Below are positions 11,361 to 20,131 of a stretch of DNA of 64,000 nucleotides, piece by piece. The translations under genes were made by a program, and so were the position numbers. A model generated the notes under the pieces. That model was not told where the DNA came from. It saw only the letters and a program-made list of their open reading frames with translations, and ran no database searches. The number at the start of each line of letters is the position of its first letter. The first letter of the stretch is position 1. Source of the stretch: Devosia marina. Its GTDB lineage: Bacteria; Pseudomonadota; Alphaproteobacteria; Rhizobiales; Devosiaceae. The stretch covers positions 1,240,001 to 1,304,000 of the forward strand of contig NZ_WQRF01000001.1 of NCBI RefSeq assembly GCF_009758415.1, in the 5' to 3' direction.

Positions 11361-11852
11361 ATGCAGATTGGTGACCCGCTTTCGGTGAAGACGCCAAGCG
11401 ACAAGCAGATTGTCATCACTCGCGGTTTCGCGGCGCCACCGCATCTGGTCTATGCCTGCTATACCCAGCCCAGCCTCATTCGCCGCTGGCTCACCGGCCC
11501 CGATGGCTGGACCATGCCGGTCTGCACTTATGACGCGCGGATCGGCGGGTCCTACAGGTTCGAATGGCATGGACCCGGCGGCGAAGGTTTTCTGGCCGTC
11601 TCGGGCGATATCAAGCAGATCGAAGCCATTCGCTATATCGACAGCCGGGAAATCTTCGATGCCGGCGTCATGGGACCTGCCTGCCGGGCCGAACTTGCCT
11701 TCGCGCAGGAGGGACAGGGCACCAAGCTGGCCAACACATTGACCTATACCTCCCTCGCCCATCGCGACATGGTCGCGGCGACCGGGATGGCGGAAGGCAT
11801 GGAAATGAGTTTTCAGAGTCTGGATCGATTGTTGGCCGAAGAGCAGCGGTGA
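11361..11852 (+). CDS. SRPBCC (AHSA1-like) domain protein
   Basis: A 163-residue START/Bet v1-like protein: ITRGFAAPPHLVYACYTQPSLIRRWLTGPDGW at the beginning and GMAEGMEMSFQSLDRLL at the end, both standard for AHSA1 family members. These have a hydrophobic cavity and unknown ligands. A clear AGGAGG-like site (aggaggcaagc) precedes the ATG. Co-transcribed with the ArsR regulator 10 bases upstream, the usual partnership. Confidence 0.88.
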   Translation: MQIGDPLSVKTPSDKQIVITRGFAAPPHLVYACYTQPSLIRRWLTGPDGWTMPVCTYDARIGGSYRFEWHGPGGEGFLAVSGDIKQIEAIRYIDSREIFDAGVMGPACRAELAFAQEGQGTKLANTLTYTSLAHRDMVAATGMAEGMEMSFQSLDRLLAEEQR

Positions 11853-11868
11853 GCCCCTGGCGGAATCA

Positions 11869-12264
11869 TCAATTCAGGTCTAGCGCGCAAGCCTTTAGAA
11901 ACTCGAAGGGAATCATGTCCAGCACCCGCTTGTTGGTCGAACGCAGATAGACCCGTGGCGCCTTGCCGGCATTGTGGGCCTGGGCCCAGCGTGCGGCGAC
12001 CAGGCACCACCGATTGCCCGCAACCAGCCCCGGAAAGTTGAACTCTGGGCGCGGGGTCGAGAGGTCATTCCCCACGCTTGCCGAAAAAGCCAGGAATTCG
12101 GCGGTTGCGGCAATGCAGATCAGATGCACCGCACCGCCAGCGGGACCTGCCGAGCAGTGACCATTGCGGAAATAGCCGGTCAACGGATCGTGCGAGCATG
12201 GCTGCAGCGGTTCACCCAGCACATTAAGCTCGACCGGATCTTCGATGCGGACGTTCAAATTCAT
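11869..12264 (-). CDS. DUF2237 family protein
   Basis: A 131-residue protein with the DUF2237 hallmarks NVLGEPLQPCSHDPLTGYFRNGHC, then FLAFSASVGNDLSTPRPEF, FPGLVAGNRWCLVAARW and a C-terminal MIPFEFLKACALD. Conserved cysteines are present but no catalytic role is known. Lies immediately downstream of the SRPBCC gene in convergent orientation (16-base gap), upstream of cckA on the same strand. Confidence 0.88.
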   Translation of the reverse strand: MNLNVRIEDPVELNVLGEPLQPCSHDPLTGYFRNGHCSAGPAGGAVHLICIAATAEFLAFSASVGNDLSTPRPEFNFPGLVAGNRWCLVAARWAQAHNAGKAPRVYLRSTNKRVLDMIPFEFLKACALDLN

Positions 12265-12322
12265 GCTCCCGTCAAGCGGAGCCCCATGGCTGGGGCCCCA
12301 TCATTGACGCTCGGTTGTGGGC

Positions 12323-14893
12323 CTAACTGTCGCCCTTGTCCATCCGCCGCAGCACTTCCTTGACCTTGGAATTGATCTGGTCGAGCGAATAAGGCTTGGG
12401 CAGGAAATCCACGCTCTGATCGTCCTCGATATCGCGGCGCACGCTTTCCTCGGCATAGCCGGACACGAATATGATCTTGAGCCTGGGCATCTTGTCGCGA
12501 ATGACCTTGAGCATGGTGGGCCCGTCCATCTCGGGCATCACCACGTCGGAGATGATGAGATCGACCTCATAGTCGAGCTCTTCGAGCACCTCGATGGCTT
12601 CCTCGCCGCCATCGGCCTCAAACACCTCATAGCCGGTAGCGCGCAGGGCCCGGGCCGAGAAAGCGCGTACGCTTTCCTCGTCCTCAACCAGCAGGATACG
12701 TTCGTGGCCGGTGAGATCCTTGACCGGCGCCGAGGCAATGGCGGCCTTGGCGGCAGCTTCTTCCGGCGTCGGCACATAGCGCGGCAGGAAGATCTTGAAG
12801 GTGGTGCCTACCCCAACGGTGGAAACCGGATAGATGAACCCCTCGGTCTGCTTGACGATGCCATAGACCGTCGACAGGCCCAGCCCCGTGCCCTTGCCCA
12901 GCTCCTTGGTGGTAAAGAAGGGTTCGAAGATCTTGGCCAGAACCTCCGGGCTCATGCCCGTACCGGTGTCCTGCACATCGATCAGCACATAATCGGCAGG
13001 CACCATGCCTTCGAACTTCATGTTCGCGGCCTCGGCCTGGGTGACATTGGACGTCCGCAGGGTGATCGAGCCGCCATTGGGCATGGCGTCGCGCGCATTG
13101 ACCACCAGGTTGATGATCACCTGTTCGAGCTGCACCACATCGGCGCGCACCGGCCAGATATTGCGGCCATGTTCGACGGTAAGATTGTTCTTCTCGCCGA
13201 TCATGCGTTTGAGCAGCACGGTGAGATCATCGACGATCAGCGGCAGCTCCAGCACTTGCGGACGCAGCGTCTGGCGGCGCGAGAAGGCCAGGAGCTGGCG
13301 GGTCAATCCCGCTGCACGATTGGCGTTCTGCTTGATCTGCATCAGCTCGTTGAATGAGGGGTCGCCCGGCTTGTGCTTCAGGAGCAGCAGATCGGAAAAG
13401 CCGATAATGGCGGTGAGCAGATTGTTGAAATCATGCGCAACGCCACCGGCCAACTGGCCAACGGCCTGCATTTTCTGGCTCTGGGCGAACTGCGCCTCGA
13501 GCTTGCGCTGGTCGGTCATGTCGAGCGCATAGACATTGATCTGCTCAGGTGAACCGGCGCTGACCTCGGAGGCCGAAATATAGAGCCGGACGGCATGATC
13601 GCCCTCGACACTAAGCGCGGCGTCGACCGGCTCGACTTCCGAGCGCTGGGCCGTCGCATCGCTCAAGGCCTTGGCCAGTTTCTCGCGGCTACCCTCTCCG
13701 ATGAGCTCGCTGAGCGGCTGCAACTCGAGACTCTTGTCCTCGCCCGACCAACGGAAAATGCGCCCGAACGGCGCATTGGTCCGCACGATCCGCCCTTCGG
13801 CGTCCAGCGTGGCGATGGCAAAGGGCGTGTCGTTGAAAAAGCGCGAGAAACGTACTTCAGCGGCCCGCAATTCTTCTTCGGTGTCCGGCGCGCTCGACAT
13901 GTCGAGCACCAGCGTGCGGGTTTCGCCCAATTCGCCATCGGCCAGGCGGGCGGCACGGTGCAGCAGGCGCACCGGCAGCGAAGTGCCATTGCGGCGCACC
14001 AGATCGATATCGATGATTTCGGTGCGGATTTCCCCGTCACCCCGACCCCGCATCAGCAGCGACGCGCCATCGCCGCGCACGATGTCGCTCAAGGCAAGCT
14101 GACCGGCATTGAATTCGGCCAGATCGTAGCCCAGCCAGTCGGCCAGGGTAGAGTTGAGATACTGGATCCGCCCATGCGCGTCGGCCGAGAAGAAGCCAGA
14201 AGGCGAGTGGTCCAGATAATCGATGGCGCGCTGCAGATCGCGGAACGCGGTCTCGTTGTTTTCCCGGTCGCGGGTGATGTCCTCGACCGACCAGGCGACC
14301 AGCGGCTTATGGCTGTCGGCAAAATCGGGCAACGGCCGCACCGAGACCCGATACCAGAACACGCGGCCGGCCTCGGACTGGGAGCCGCCCAGACCACCAG
14401 GCACGCGGATATCCTCAATAGCCGTGCGTCCATCTCGCGCGGCCCGCGAGACCCGGTAAATCGCTTCGCCGGCATCGGCATAGCCGGAAAACAACCTTGG
14501 CACACCAACCGGCACGCCATTGTTCACCGCGCCCGGGAAGCTGCCATAGTGCTGGTTCACATAGCTTATCTTGCCTTCACGATCGGCAATCACGGCACCA
14601 AAGGGCAGACTGTCGACCACGGCATGGCTCAGGGTCCGCCGATCCTCGCTCGCCGCGAAGCGAAACAATCCGGCCGCCAGCCCGAACAGGAAGAAGACCC
14701 CGGCCACGGCCAGCAGGCCCACAAAGCTCATCACCAGCTCGGGCGGAATACGATCCCCGAACAGCGTGAACGCAATCGCTACGACGACCAGCACGATGCC
14801 CAGCACCGCCACCCGCCAAAGCCCCGCGCCACCGCGACCCGAATCCAGGACCGGTTCGGGATAGCTGTCCTCGCCAAGCGGCGTCGATGCCAT
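12323..14893 (-). CDS. cckA: Hybrid sensor histidine kinase CckA
   Basis: Inner-membrane cell-cycle kinase that, in alphaproteobacteria, feeds phosphate through ChpT to CtrA and CpdR. 856 residues: two transmembrane helices (about 27-46 and 53-77), PAS-type regions to about 470, then the dimerisation helix with phospho-acceptor His487 in GGVAHDFNNLL. The ATPase domain (NLVVNARDAMPNGG, GTGLGLSTVYGIV) and a receiver domain with Asp783 in IISDVVMPEMDG follow. The domain order and the sequence around LAFSRRQTLRPQVL are CckA-like. Its position next to the flagellar region fits the CtrA boxes seen there. Confidence 0.9.
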   Translation of the reverse strand: MASTPLGEDSYPEPVLDSGRGGAGLWRVAVLGIVLVVVAIAFTLFGDRIPPELVMSFVGLLAVAGVFFLFGLAAGLFRFAASEDRRTLSHAVVDSLPFGAVIADREGKISYVNQHYGSFPGAVNNGVPVGVPRLFSGYADAGEAIYRVSRAARDGRTAIEDIRVPGGLGGSQSEAGRVFWYRVSVRPLPDFADSHKPLVAWSVEDITRDRENNETAFRDLQRAIDYLDHSPSGFFSADAHGRIQYLNSTLADWLGYDLAEFNAGQLALSDIVRGDGASLLMRGRGDGEIRTEIIDIDLVRRNGTSLPVRLLHRAARLADGELGETRTLVLDMSSAPDTEEELRAAEVRFSRFFNDTPFAIATLDAEGRIVRTNAPFGRIFRWSGEDKSLELQPLSELIGEGSREKLAKALSDATAQRSEVEPVDAALSVEGDHAVRLYISASEVSAGSPEQINVYALDMTDQRKLEAQFAQSQKMQAVGQLAGGVAHDFNNLLTAIIGFSDLLLLKHKPGDPSFNELMQIKQNANRAAGLTRQLLAFSRRQTLRPQVLELPLIVDDLTVLLKRMIGEKNNLTVEHGRNIWPVRADVVQLEQVIINLVVNARDAMPNGGSITLRTSNVTQAEAANMKFEGMVPADYVLIDVQDTGTGMSPEVLAKIFEPFFTTKELGKGTGLGLSTVYGIVKQTEGFIYPVSTVGVGTTFKIFLPRYVPTPEEAAAKAAIASAPVKDLTGHERILLVEDEESVRAFSARALRATGYEVFEADGGEEAIEVLEELDYEVDLIISDVVMPEMDGPTMLKVIRDKMPRLKIIFVSGYAEESVRRDIEDDQSVDFLPKPYSLDQINSKVKEVLRRMDKGDS

Positions 14894-15067
14894 GGGGTTC
14901 TGCTCCAGCGCTGCACATCGTCCCGAATCGGGACATCAGAAAAGGTCTAGCAAAAGGACCGCCCGCATGGGAGGGCGAAGCCCCGATTTGCCGTGGATGG
15001 CGGCGCATTGATGCCGGCCTGCATCGACGCGCACTGATTTGGCTGCGGGCCTGACCGCTGCGGCGGA

Positions 15068-16156
15068 TTACGCACTCGGCCGCCAGCCGCCGCCAGGCTT
15101 CTTGAGGCGCATCACGAAGCCGATCACCTCGGCCACAGCCTTGAAATGCTCGGCCGGAATGGTCTCGTCGATATCCACCGAGGCGAATAGAGCACGCGCC
15201 AATGGCGGATTTTCGACAATGGGCACGTCATTGTCCTTGGCCAGCTCGCGGATGCGCAAGGCCACGGCATCCGCACCCTTGGCCACGCATTTGGGCGCGG
15301 ACATGTCCTTGTCGTATTTGAGCGCCACGGCAAAGTGGGTCGGGTTTGTGATGACCACGGTGGCATCGGGCACGGACGACATCATGCGTTTGCGGGCCCG
15401 ATCCTGACGCAATTGACGAATGCGCCCCTTTACATGCGGGTCGCCCTCCATCTGCTTGTATTCCTCGCGCGTCTCCTGGACGGTCATCATTTGCCGCTTC
15501 CACCATTTCTGGCGCATATAGAAGAAGTCAGCCACCGCAATCGCAGTGATCACCGCCAGGACCGCGGCAAAAATCTTGATCCCGATCTCCTGGAAGTCGA
15601 CCAGGATCATGATCGGGTCGGCGGTCATCATGGTATCGAGCCGGTCGCGTTCGGGCCAGCAGACCACGATTACGATCACACCCACCAGCACGATCTTGAC
15701 CAGTCCCTTGCCGAAATTGACCAAGGCATCGGGCGAGAACAGCCGCTTGGCACCGCTGATCGGGGAAATCTTGGAAAGCTTGGGCTTGATCGGATCGAGC
15801 GACCAGACCAGCCTGTGCTGCACCAGATTGGCCAGGATGCCGCATACCATCAGCACGGCCAGCGGAATCAGCACCACACCGATCATCGCCAGTGCCAATC
15901 CGTTGAAGAAATCGGCAAAGCCGGCGCCATCCAGGTCGAACTGATCGGCATTCATGAAGATCAGGCTTAGCGGCTGGCTGAGCTGCGTACTGATCCAGGG
16001 GGACAGCAGGGCAAAGACGATGCCCGATCCCATCAGCATGAACCAGGTCGTGACCTCCTGGCTCTTGGCCACATCGCCCTTTTTGTGGGCGTCCTCGAGC
16101 TTTTTCTGGGAGGGATCTTCTGTTTTGGAGTCTTGATCAGGGGCTTCGCTCGACAT
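15068..16156 (-). CDS. flhB: Flagellar type III export switch protein FlhB
   Basis: Export-gate component that switches substrate specificity after autocleavage. 362 residues, four transmembrane helices in the N-terminal part, then the cytoplasmic domain with the self-cleavage motif N271-P-T-H. The N-terminus SSEAPDQDSKTEDPSQKKLEDA is the typical polar FlhB start. The gene is last of the leftward run flgB-flgC-fliE-fliQ-fliR-flhB and begins 3 bases after fliR. Confidence 0.97.
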   Translation of the reverse strand: MSSEAPDQDSKTEDPSQKKLEDAHKKGDVAKSQEVTTWFMLMGSGIVFALLSPWISTQLSQPLSLIFMNADQFDLDGAGFADFFNGLALAMIGVVLIPLAVLMVCGILANLVQHRLVWSLDPIKPKLSKISPISGAKRLFSPDALVNFGKGLVKIVLVGVIVIVVCWPERDRLDTMMTADPIMILVDFQEIGIKIFAAVLAVITAIAVADFFYMRQKWWKRQMMTVQETREEYKQMEGDPHVKGRIRQLRQDRARKRMMSSVPDATVVITNPTHFAVALKYDKDMSAPKCVAKGADAVALRIRELAKDNDVPIVENPPLARALFASVDIDETIPAEHFKAVAEVIGFVMRLKKPGGGWRPSA

Positions 16157-16159
16157 TGT

Positions 16160-16927
16160 CTAGCCCCTCCACATCGCGAGATGACTTTCGAAGGCGGTGA
16201 TGTACCAGCCCATCATCATCACCAGCAGGATCGCAAACAGCAGCAGGCCCAGAATGATATTGGCCGGCATCAGGATGAAGTAGACCTGCAATTGCGGCAT
16301 CAGGCGCGCCAGAATACCGGCACCCAGGTTGAAGACCAGGCCGAAGACGATAAACGGCGCGGACATCTGCACGCCCACCATGAAGGCGCCGCTGACCGTG
16401 CGCACCGCCAATTGCATGGCGTCCTCGAACATCAGCGGATCGGTGGGGGAGAACACCATGTAGCTGTCATAGATCGCCGCCAGCGCCATGTGGTGCAGGT
16501 CGGTGGCAAAGATCAGCGTGATGCCGAGAAAGGACAGGAAGCTCGAAAACACCGCGCCCTGCTGGCCCATCTGGGTCGGATCGGCGGCGAGCGCTCCGGA
16601 GAGGCCGGTCTGGAACGCCACGATCGTGCCCGCCACCTGGGTGGCCATGACCGTGATGCGCACAATCGCCCCGATGATGAGACCCACGGCCAGCTCATGG
16701 AACAGCAACCCCACCATGCCCGCCAAATCGAGCGGTATGGCCGGGATTACCTCGCCCAATAGGGGGAACAGCACCAGGGTGAAAGCCAGCGCAAAGCTCA
16801 GCCGCATGCGCACTGGTATCGTCTGCTCGCCCAAGGCCGGCATCAGCATAAGCATGGCGGCAATGCGCGCAAACAGAATGATATAGGTAAAGGCCGTCGC
16901 CGGGAGCCAGTCGAGGCTGATGGTCAC
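16160..16927 (-). CDS. fliR: Flagellar export apparatus protein FliR
   Basis: Inner-membrane component of the export gate. 255 residues with about six hydrophobic segments; typical FliR phrases include FARIAAMLMLMPALGEQTIPVRMRL near the start and AFQTGLSGALAADPTQMGQQGAVFSSFLSFLG in the middle. Three-base gaps to fliQ and flhB show tight coupling. Confidence 0.95.
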   Translation of the reverse strand: MTISLDWLPATAFTYIILFARIAAMLMLMPALGEQTIPVRMRLSFALAFTLVLFPLLGEVIPAIPLDLAGMVGLLFHELAVGLIIGAIVRITVMATQVAGTIVAFQTGLSGALAADPTQMGQQGAVFSSFLSFLGITLIFATDLHHMALAAIYDSYMVFSPTDPLMFEDAMQLAVRTVSGAFMVGVQMSAPFIVFGLVFNLGAGILARLMPQLQVYFILMPANIILGLLLFAILLVMMMGWYITAFESHLAMWRG

Positions 16928-16930
16928 CGC

Positions 16931-17197
16931 TTACCCGCCCACGATGATCATGTCGACCACCCGGTCCATATAGCCGGCCATGGTGGCACCCAGGAATGGC
17001 AGCGTAATCAGCATGGTAATGAAGATGGCAATGATCTTGGGCACGAAGACCAGTGTCATTTCCTGGATCTGCGTCAGCGCCTGGAACAGCGCGATCACCA
17101 CGCCAACGATCAGCCCGACCAGCATCATCGGCATCGAGACGATGATGAGGGTCCAGATGCCCTGGCTGGCAATGTCGAGCACTTCTGCGCCGCTCAT
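16931..17197 (-). CDS. fliQ: Flagellar export apparatus protein FliQ
   Basis: 88-residue, two-helix membrane protein of the export gate. The start MSGAEVLDIASQGIWTLI at 17197 gives the standard length; the frame extends to 17245 but that extension is not conserved. The middle LFQALTQIQEMTLVFVPKI is the family signature. The 123-base gap to fliE has no gene. Confidence 0.95.
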   Translation of the reverse strand: MSGAEVLDIASQGIWTLIIVSMPMMLVGLIVGVVIALFQALTQIQEMTLVFVPKIIAIFITMLITLPFLGATMAGYMDRVVDMIIVGG

Positions 17198-17320
17198 GGC
17201 TTCAACCCTTCTCGATTCGGAATCCAGCCTACCACCGGCCACCACTCCGGCGAAGGCCGCGGGCCGTTTCGTGGGGTTTATCCCGCCTTGTTGACCATGC
17301 GGCCTATCTGAAGGCCGAGG

Positions 17321-17656
17321 TCAGATCGGCATCCGCATGATTTCCTCATAGGCCGAAATCACCTTGTCGCGCAGGGTGACCATGCTCTCAATGGCCATTT
17401 CGGTCTCGCTCAGGGCGGTCACCATGTCGACTACATTGGCCTTGCCGCTGACCATGTCGAGCGCCATCTGGTCGGACACCTTGCCCTGGTCGACCACACC
17501 CTGGACATTCTGCGCCAGGAGATCGGCAAAGTTTCCGCCCGCGGCCGGTGCCGTCGCGGTCAGGTCGGCCTGCGGCTTGGCCGCCTGGTTGATCAGGCGG
17601 CTGGCATTGGAATAGGCGGCGGTTGCCGCATTGAATGGGGTATTGCTGACGGCCAT
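17321..17656 (-). CDS. fliE: Flagellar MS-ring/rod adaptor FliE
   Basis: Links the MS ring to the proximal rod. 111 residues, of which the C-terminal half carries the FliE signature: FADLLAQNVQGVVDQGKVSDQ and VDMVTALSETEMAIESMVTLRDKVISAYEEIMRMPI. Lies 21 bases downstream of flgC in the same operon. Confidence 0.95.
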   Translation of the reverse strand: MAVSNTPFNAATAAYSNASRLINQAAKPQADLTATAPAAGGNFADLLAQNVQGVVDQGKVSDQMALDMVSGKANVVDMVTALSETEMAIESMVTLRDKVISAYEEIMRMPI

Positions 17657-17677
17657 CTGTGCTGTCTTTCTCGCTTA

Positions 17678-18088
17678 TCAGCCGCGCAGGATGTCGAGCG
17701 TGCGCCCGAGCATCTGACGGGTGACGGTGACCACGTTGAGATTGGCCTCATAACTGCGCTGGGCTTGGCGCATGTCCACGGTTTCCACCAGCGTGTTCAC
17801 ATTTGGATATTGCACGAAGCCGCTCTCGTCGGCGGCCGGGTGTCCGGGCTCATAGCGCGAGGAAAAATCGCTCATGTCATAGGCCAGCCGCCCGATCTCC
17901 ACGACGCGCCCGCCGACTTCGGCATCGTAATTGGCCTGAAAGGTCGGGATGCGGCGGCGATAGGGTTCGTCGCCCGGCGCCTTGCCGGCTGAATCGGCAT
18001 TGGCAATGTTTTCCGCAATGACCCGCATGCGCGCCGTCTGGGCGTGAAGGCCGGTCGCTGCGATGCGAAGCGAAGAATTGAAGTCCAT
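17678..18088 (-). CDS. flgC: Flagellar proximal rod protein FlgC
   Basis: 136-residue rod protein with the N-terminal rod signature SLRIAATGLHAQTARMRVIAENIANADS and the C-terminal helix VDMRQAQRSYEANLNVVTVTRQMLGRTLDIL. Exported by the flagellar type III system without a cleaved signal. Located 9 bases after flgB. Confidence 0.96.
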   Translation of the reverse strand: MDFNSSLRIAATGLHAQTARMRVIAENIANADSAGKAPGDEPYRRRIPTFQANYDAEVGGRVVEIGRLAYDMSDFSSRYEPGHPAADESGFVQYPNVNTLVETVDMRQAQRSYEANLNVVTVTRQMLGRTLDILRG

Positions 18089-18097
18089 GCGTTACCC

Positions 18098-18502
18098 CTA
18101 GACGTTCTTGCCCAGCGCGACGCGCAGGATGCGGACGGATTTCTGGTAGAGCGAAGTCGCCGCCTGATAGTCCATCATATTGGTAGTGACCTTCATCATC
18201 TCGTCTTCGAGCGTGACGCCGTTGCCTTCGGGCGTCACTTCGAAATTGGCCATGCGCTGCGCATTGAACGCGCCCTCCCCCGAGGAGGCAGAAAAATGCA
18301 TGGGCTGCGTGACAGTGGTAACCACGGCCGAGGAGGCCATCATCCCCTGCCGGTCGGCGAATTCATATTGCTTGAGATCCCGTCCACGATAGCCGGGCGT
18401 TTCGGCATTGGCGACATTCTCGGCCAACAGCCCTTGACGGGTCTGGTGCCAGCGCATCTTGTCGGTCAACGCCGAAAAGACTGGCATATCCATTAGGCCC
18501 AT
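18098..18502 (-). CDS. flgB: Flagellar proximal rod protein FlgB
   Basis: 134-residue rod protein and first gene of the leftward operon to flhB. The signature LTDKMRWHQTRQGLLAENVANAETPGYRGRD lies near the N-terminus. An ATG nine bases inside (18493) is an alternative start. Upstream are a GGCA-N5-TGCC site (18534) and a perfect CtrA box (18557), so early CtrA-driven expression is likely. Confidence 0.95.
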   Translation of the reverse strand: MGLMDMPVFSALTDKMRWHQTRQGLLAENVANAETPGYRGRDLKQYEFADRQGMMASSAVVTTVTQPMHFSASSGEGAFNAQRMANFEVTPEGNGVTLEDEMMKVTTNMMDYQAATSLYQKSVRILRVALGKNV

Positions 18503-18533
18503 GGGCCAAGCTCCCCGGAAACAAATTCAATTA

Positions 18534-18546
18534 GGCAATTCTTGCC
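18534..18546. promoter_or_regulatory. GGCA-N5-TGCC palindrome (FlbD/ftr-like), flgB side
   Basis: GGCAATTCTTGCC, a near-perfect inverted repeat 32 bases upstream of flgB, beside a CtrA box. One of seven such motifs, all upstream of flagellar operons. Confidence 0.6.
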
Positions 18547-18556
18547 GGGTGAATGG

Positions 18557-18571
18557 TTAACCAAGTGTTAA
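18557..18571. promoter_or_regulatory. CtrA binding box between flgB and fliO
   Basis: TTAACCAAGTGTTAA fits the full CtrA consensus TTAA-N7-TTAA exactly. It lies 55 bases upstream of flgB in a divergent intergenic region, so it could serve both directions. Confidence 0.75.
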
Positions 18572-18628
18572 GCCAGCCCTTCAGCGGCCTGAAACCACGT
18601 GCATTTTGCAAAATTGATGGGCGAACTA

Positions 18629-18641
18629 GGCAGGAAGTGCC
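18629..18641. promoter_or_regulatory. GGCA-N5-TGCC palindrome (FlbD/ftr-like), fliO side
   Basis: GGCAGGAAGTGCC, about 85 bases upstream of the fliO start. Same outer half-sites as the other flagellar motifs. Confidence 0.5.
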
Positions 18642-18725
18642 GCTTGTGTCGACCAACACCTATTGCCACACCCGGAATCGCGCTATGTGCGTGGTCCGAC
18701 CTGAGATGCTCTGGAGGCGCGGCTC

Positions 18726-19355
18726 TTGCAATTCATTACCGGACTGTTCGGCGGCAGCGGCAATACTATCCTGACCATGATCCTGGCTCTCGGCATCGTA
18801 CTGGTGCTGATCGTGCTGGCCGTCTGGTTTCTCAAGCTGATCTCCAACGTTTCGGGCAATGCCGCGCGCGGCCGAAACCGACGCCTTGCCGTGGTCGACA
18901 CCCTTGCCCTCGACCAGAAGCGGCAATTGGTGATCGTGCGGCGCGACGATGTCGAACATCTGATCCTGACCGGTGGCCCGCATGACGTCGTGGTGGAGAC
19001 CGGCATTCCCGTACCCGAAGCCGCCCCGGCCCAGCCGGCGCGGCGCGGCCTGCCCTCCCTTTCAGCCCGACGGCCGGCAAGCACCAGGCCGGCACCCGGC
19101 CCCGCTCAGTCGGCCCCTGCCGAGCCGGAACCCGTCGCCCCGCCGGTCCCCGAACCGGCCAAGCGCCCCGGCCGCTCTTTGCGCCACACCGGCCTGCTCC
19201 GGCCAGTCAGCGTGCAGGACCCCACGCTATCCGTTGAAAACCCGGATGCGCCGGGCGAGACACAGGCCGACTCAGATAGAGAGGTCGGTGGCGACACGGT
19301 GAGCGAAGGCACAGCGCTTGAGCATGACAATAGCGAGCAGGCCAACCGGAACTGA
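18726..19355 (+). CDS. fliO: Flagellar biosynthetic protein FliO
   Basis: Assembly factor that stabilises FliP in the export gate. 209 residues: one N-terminal transmembrane helix (ILALGIVLVLIVLAVWFL), then the FliO domain with RRLAVVDTLALDQKRQLVIVRRDDVEHLILTGG. A long proline-rich, poorly conserved tail follows. The start is TTG at 18726, chosen because GGAGG lies nine bases upstream. It overlaps fliP by 32 bases, indicating translational coupling. Confidence 0.88.
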   Translation: MQFITGLFGGSGNTILTMILALGIVLVLIVLAVWFLKLISNVSGNAARGRNRRLAVVDTLALDQKRQLVIVRRDDVEHLILTGGPHDVVVETGIPVPEAAPAQPARRGLPSLSARRPASTRPAPGPAQSAPAEPEPVAPPVPEPAKRPGRSLRHTGLLRPVSVQDPTLSVENPDAPGETQADSDREVGGDTVSEGTALEHDNSEQANRN

Positions 19356-20109
19356 ACCGGCGCGCAAAGCGCGCTTGCGTTTCCTGCTGCCGCTCCTCAC
19401 CGCCGCTGGCCTCTTGCTGCTGTGGTCCCAGGGCGCTTTTGCGCAAGACCTCTCCATTGATTTCGGCGACGAAACCACGCTGACCGAGCGGGCAATTCAG
19501 CTCATCGGGCTGATCACCCTGCTCTCGCTGGCGCCATCGATCCTGGTGATGGTGACCAGCTTCACCCGCATCGTGGTGGTGCTCTCGCTGCTGCGCACTG
19601 CCATCGGCCTGCAGACCGCGCCGCCCAACACCGTCATGGTGTCCCTGGCGCTGTTCCTGACGCTGTTCATCATGCAGCCAACCCTGCAACAAAGCTATGA
19701 ACAGGGCATCGCCCCATTGATGGCCGGGGAGATCGAGTTCGCCGAGGCTTTCGACGCCGGCGCCGCGCCGATCCATGAGTTCATGCGAGCCAATGTCCGC
19801 GATCGCGATCTGGAGCTGTTCTACGACCTTTCGGAGACGGAGCTGCCCGATGAGCCGGAAGCCATTCCGCTGCAGCTTCTGGTGCCGGCCTTCATGATCT
19901 CCGAGCTGCGCCGCGCCTTCGAGATTGGCTTCCTGCTGTTCCTGCCCTTTGTGGTCATCGACATGGCCGTGGCCTCGGTGCTGATGAGCATGGGCATGAT
20001 GATGCTGCCCCCGGTGGTGATCTCCCTGCCCTTCAAGCTGATCTTCTTCGTGCTGGTCGACGGCTGGTACCTGGTTGCCGGCTCGCTGGTCCGAAGTTTT
20101 GCCAGTTAG
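19324..20109 (+). CDS. fliP: Flagellar export apparatus protein FliP
   Basis: Core export-gate protein. ATG at 19324; a cleavable signal sequence (LRFLLPLLTAAGLLLLWSQGAFA) precedes the mature part. Family signatures: LAPSILVMVTSFTRIVVVLSLLR, PPNTVMVSLALFLTLFIMQP and the final MMMLPPVVISLPFKLIFFVLVDGWYL. 261 residues, normal length. Convergent with the TPR gene, with only 22 bases between stops. Confidence 0.96.
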   Translation: MTIASRPTGTEPARKARLRFLLPLLTAAGLLLLWSQGAFAQDLSIDFGDETTLTERAIQLIGLITLLSLAPSILVMVTSFTRIVVVLSLLRTAIGLQTAPPNTVMVSLALFLTLFIMQPTLQQSYEQGIAPLMAGEIEFAEAFDAGAAPIHEFMRANVRDRDLELFYDLSETELPDEPEAIPLQLLVPAFMISELRRAFEIGFLLFLPFVVIDMAVASVLMSMGMMMLPPVVISLPFKLIFFVLVDGWYLVAGSLVRSFAS

Positions 20110-20131
20110 CGATGCACCGTCCCAAACCCTG

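Noticed and set aside
18715..18730. AGGCGCGGCTCTTGCA, a GG-N10-GC match to a sigma-54 promoter at fliO
   Set aside because: It coincides with the ribosome site (GGAGG) and the TTG start of fliO, so a transcript starting 12 bases later would lack the start codon. Likely chance.
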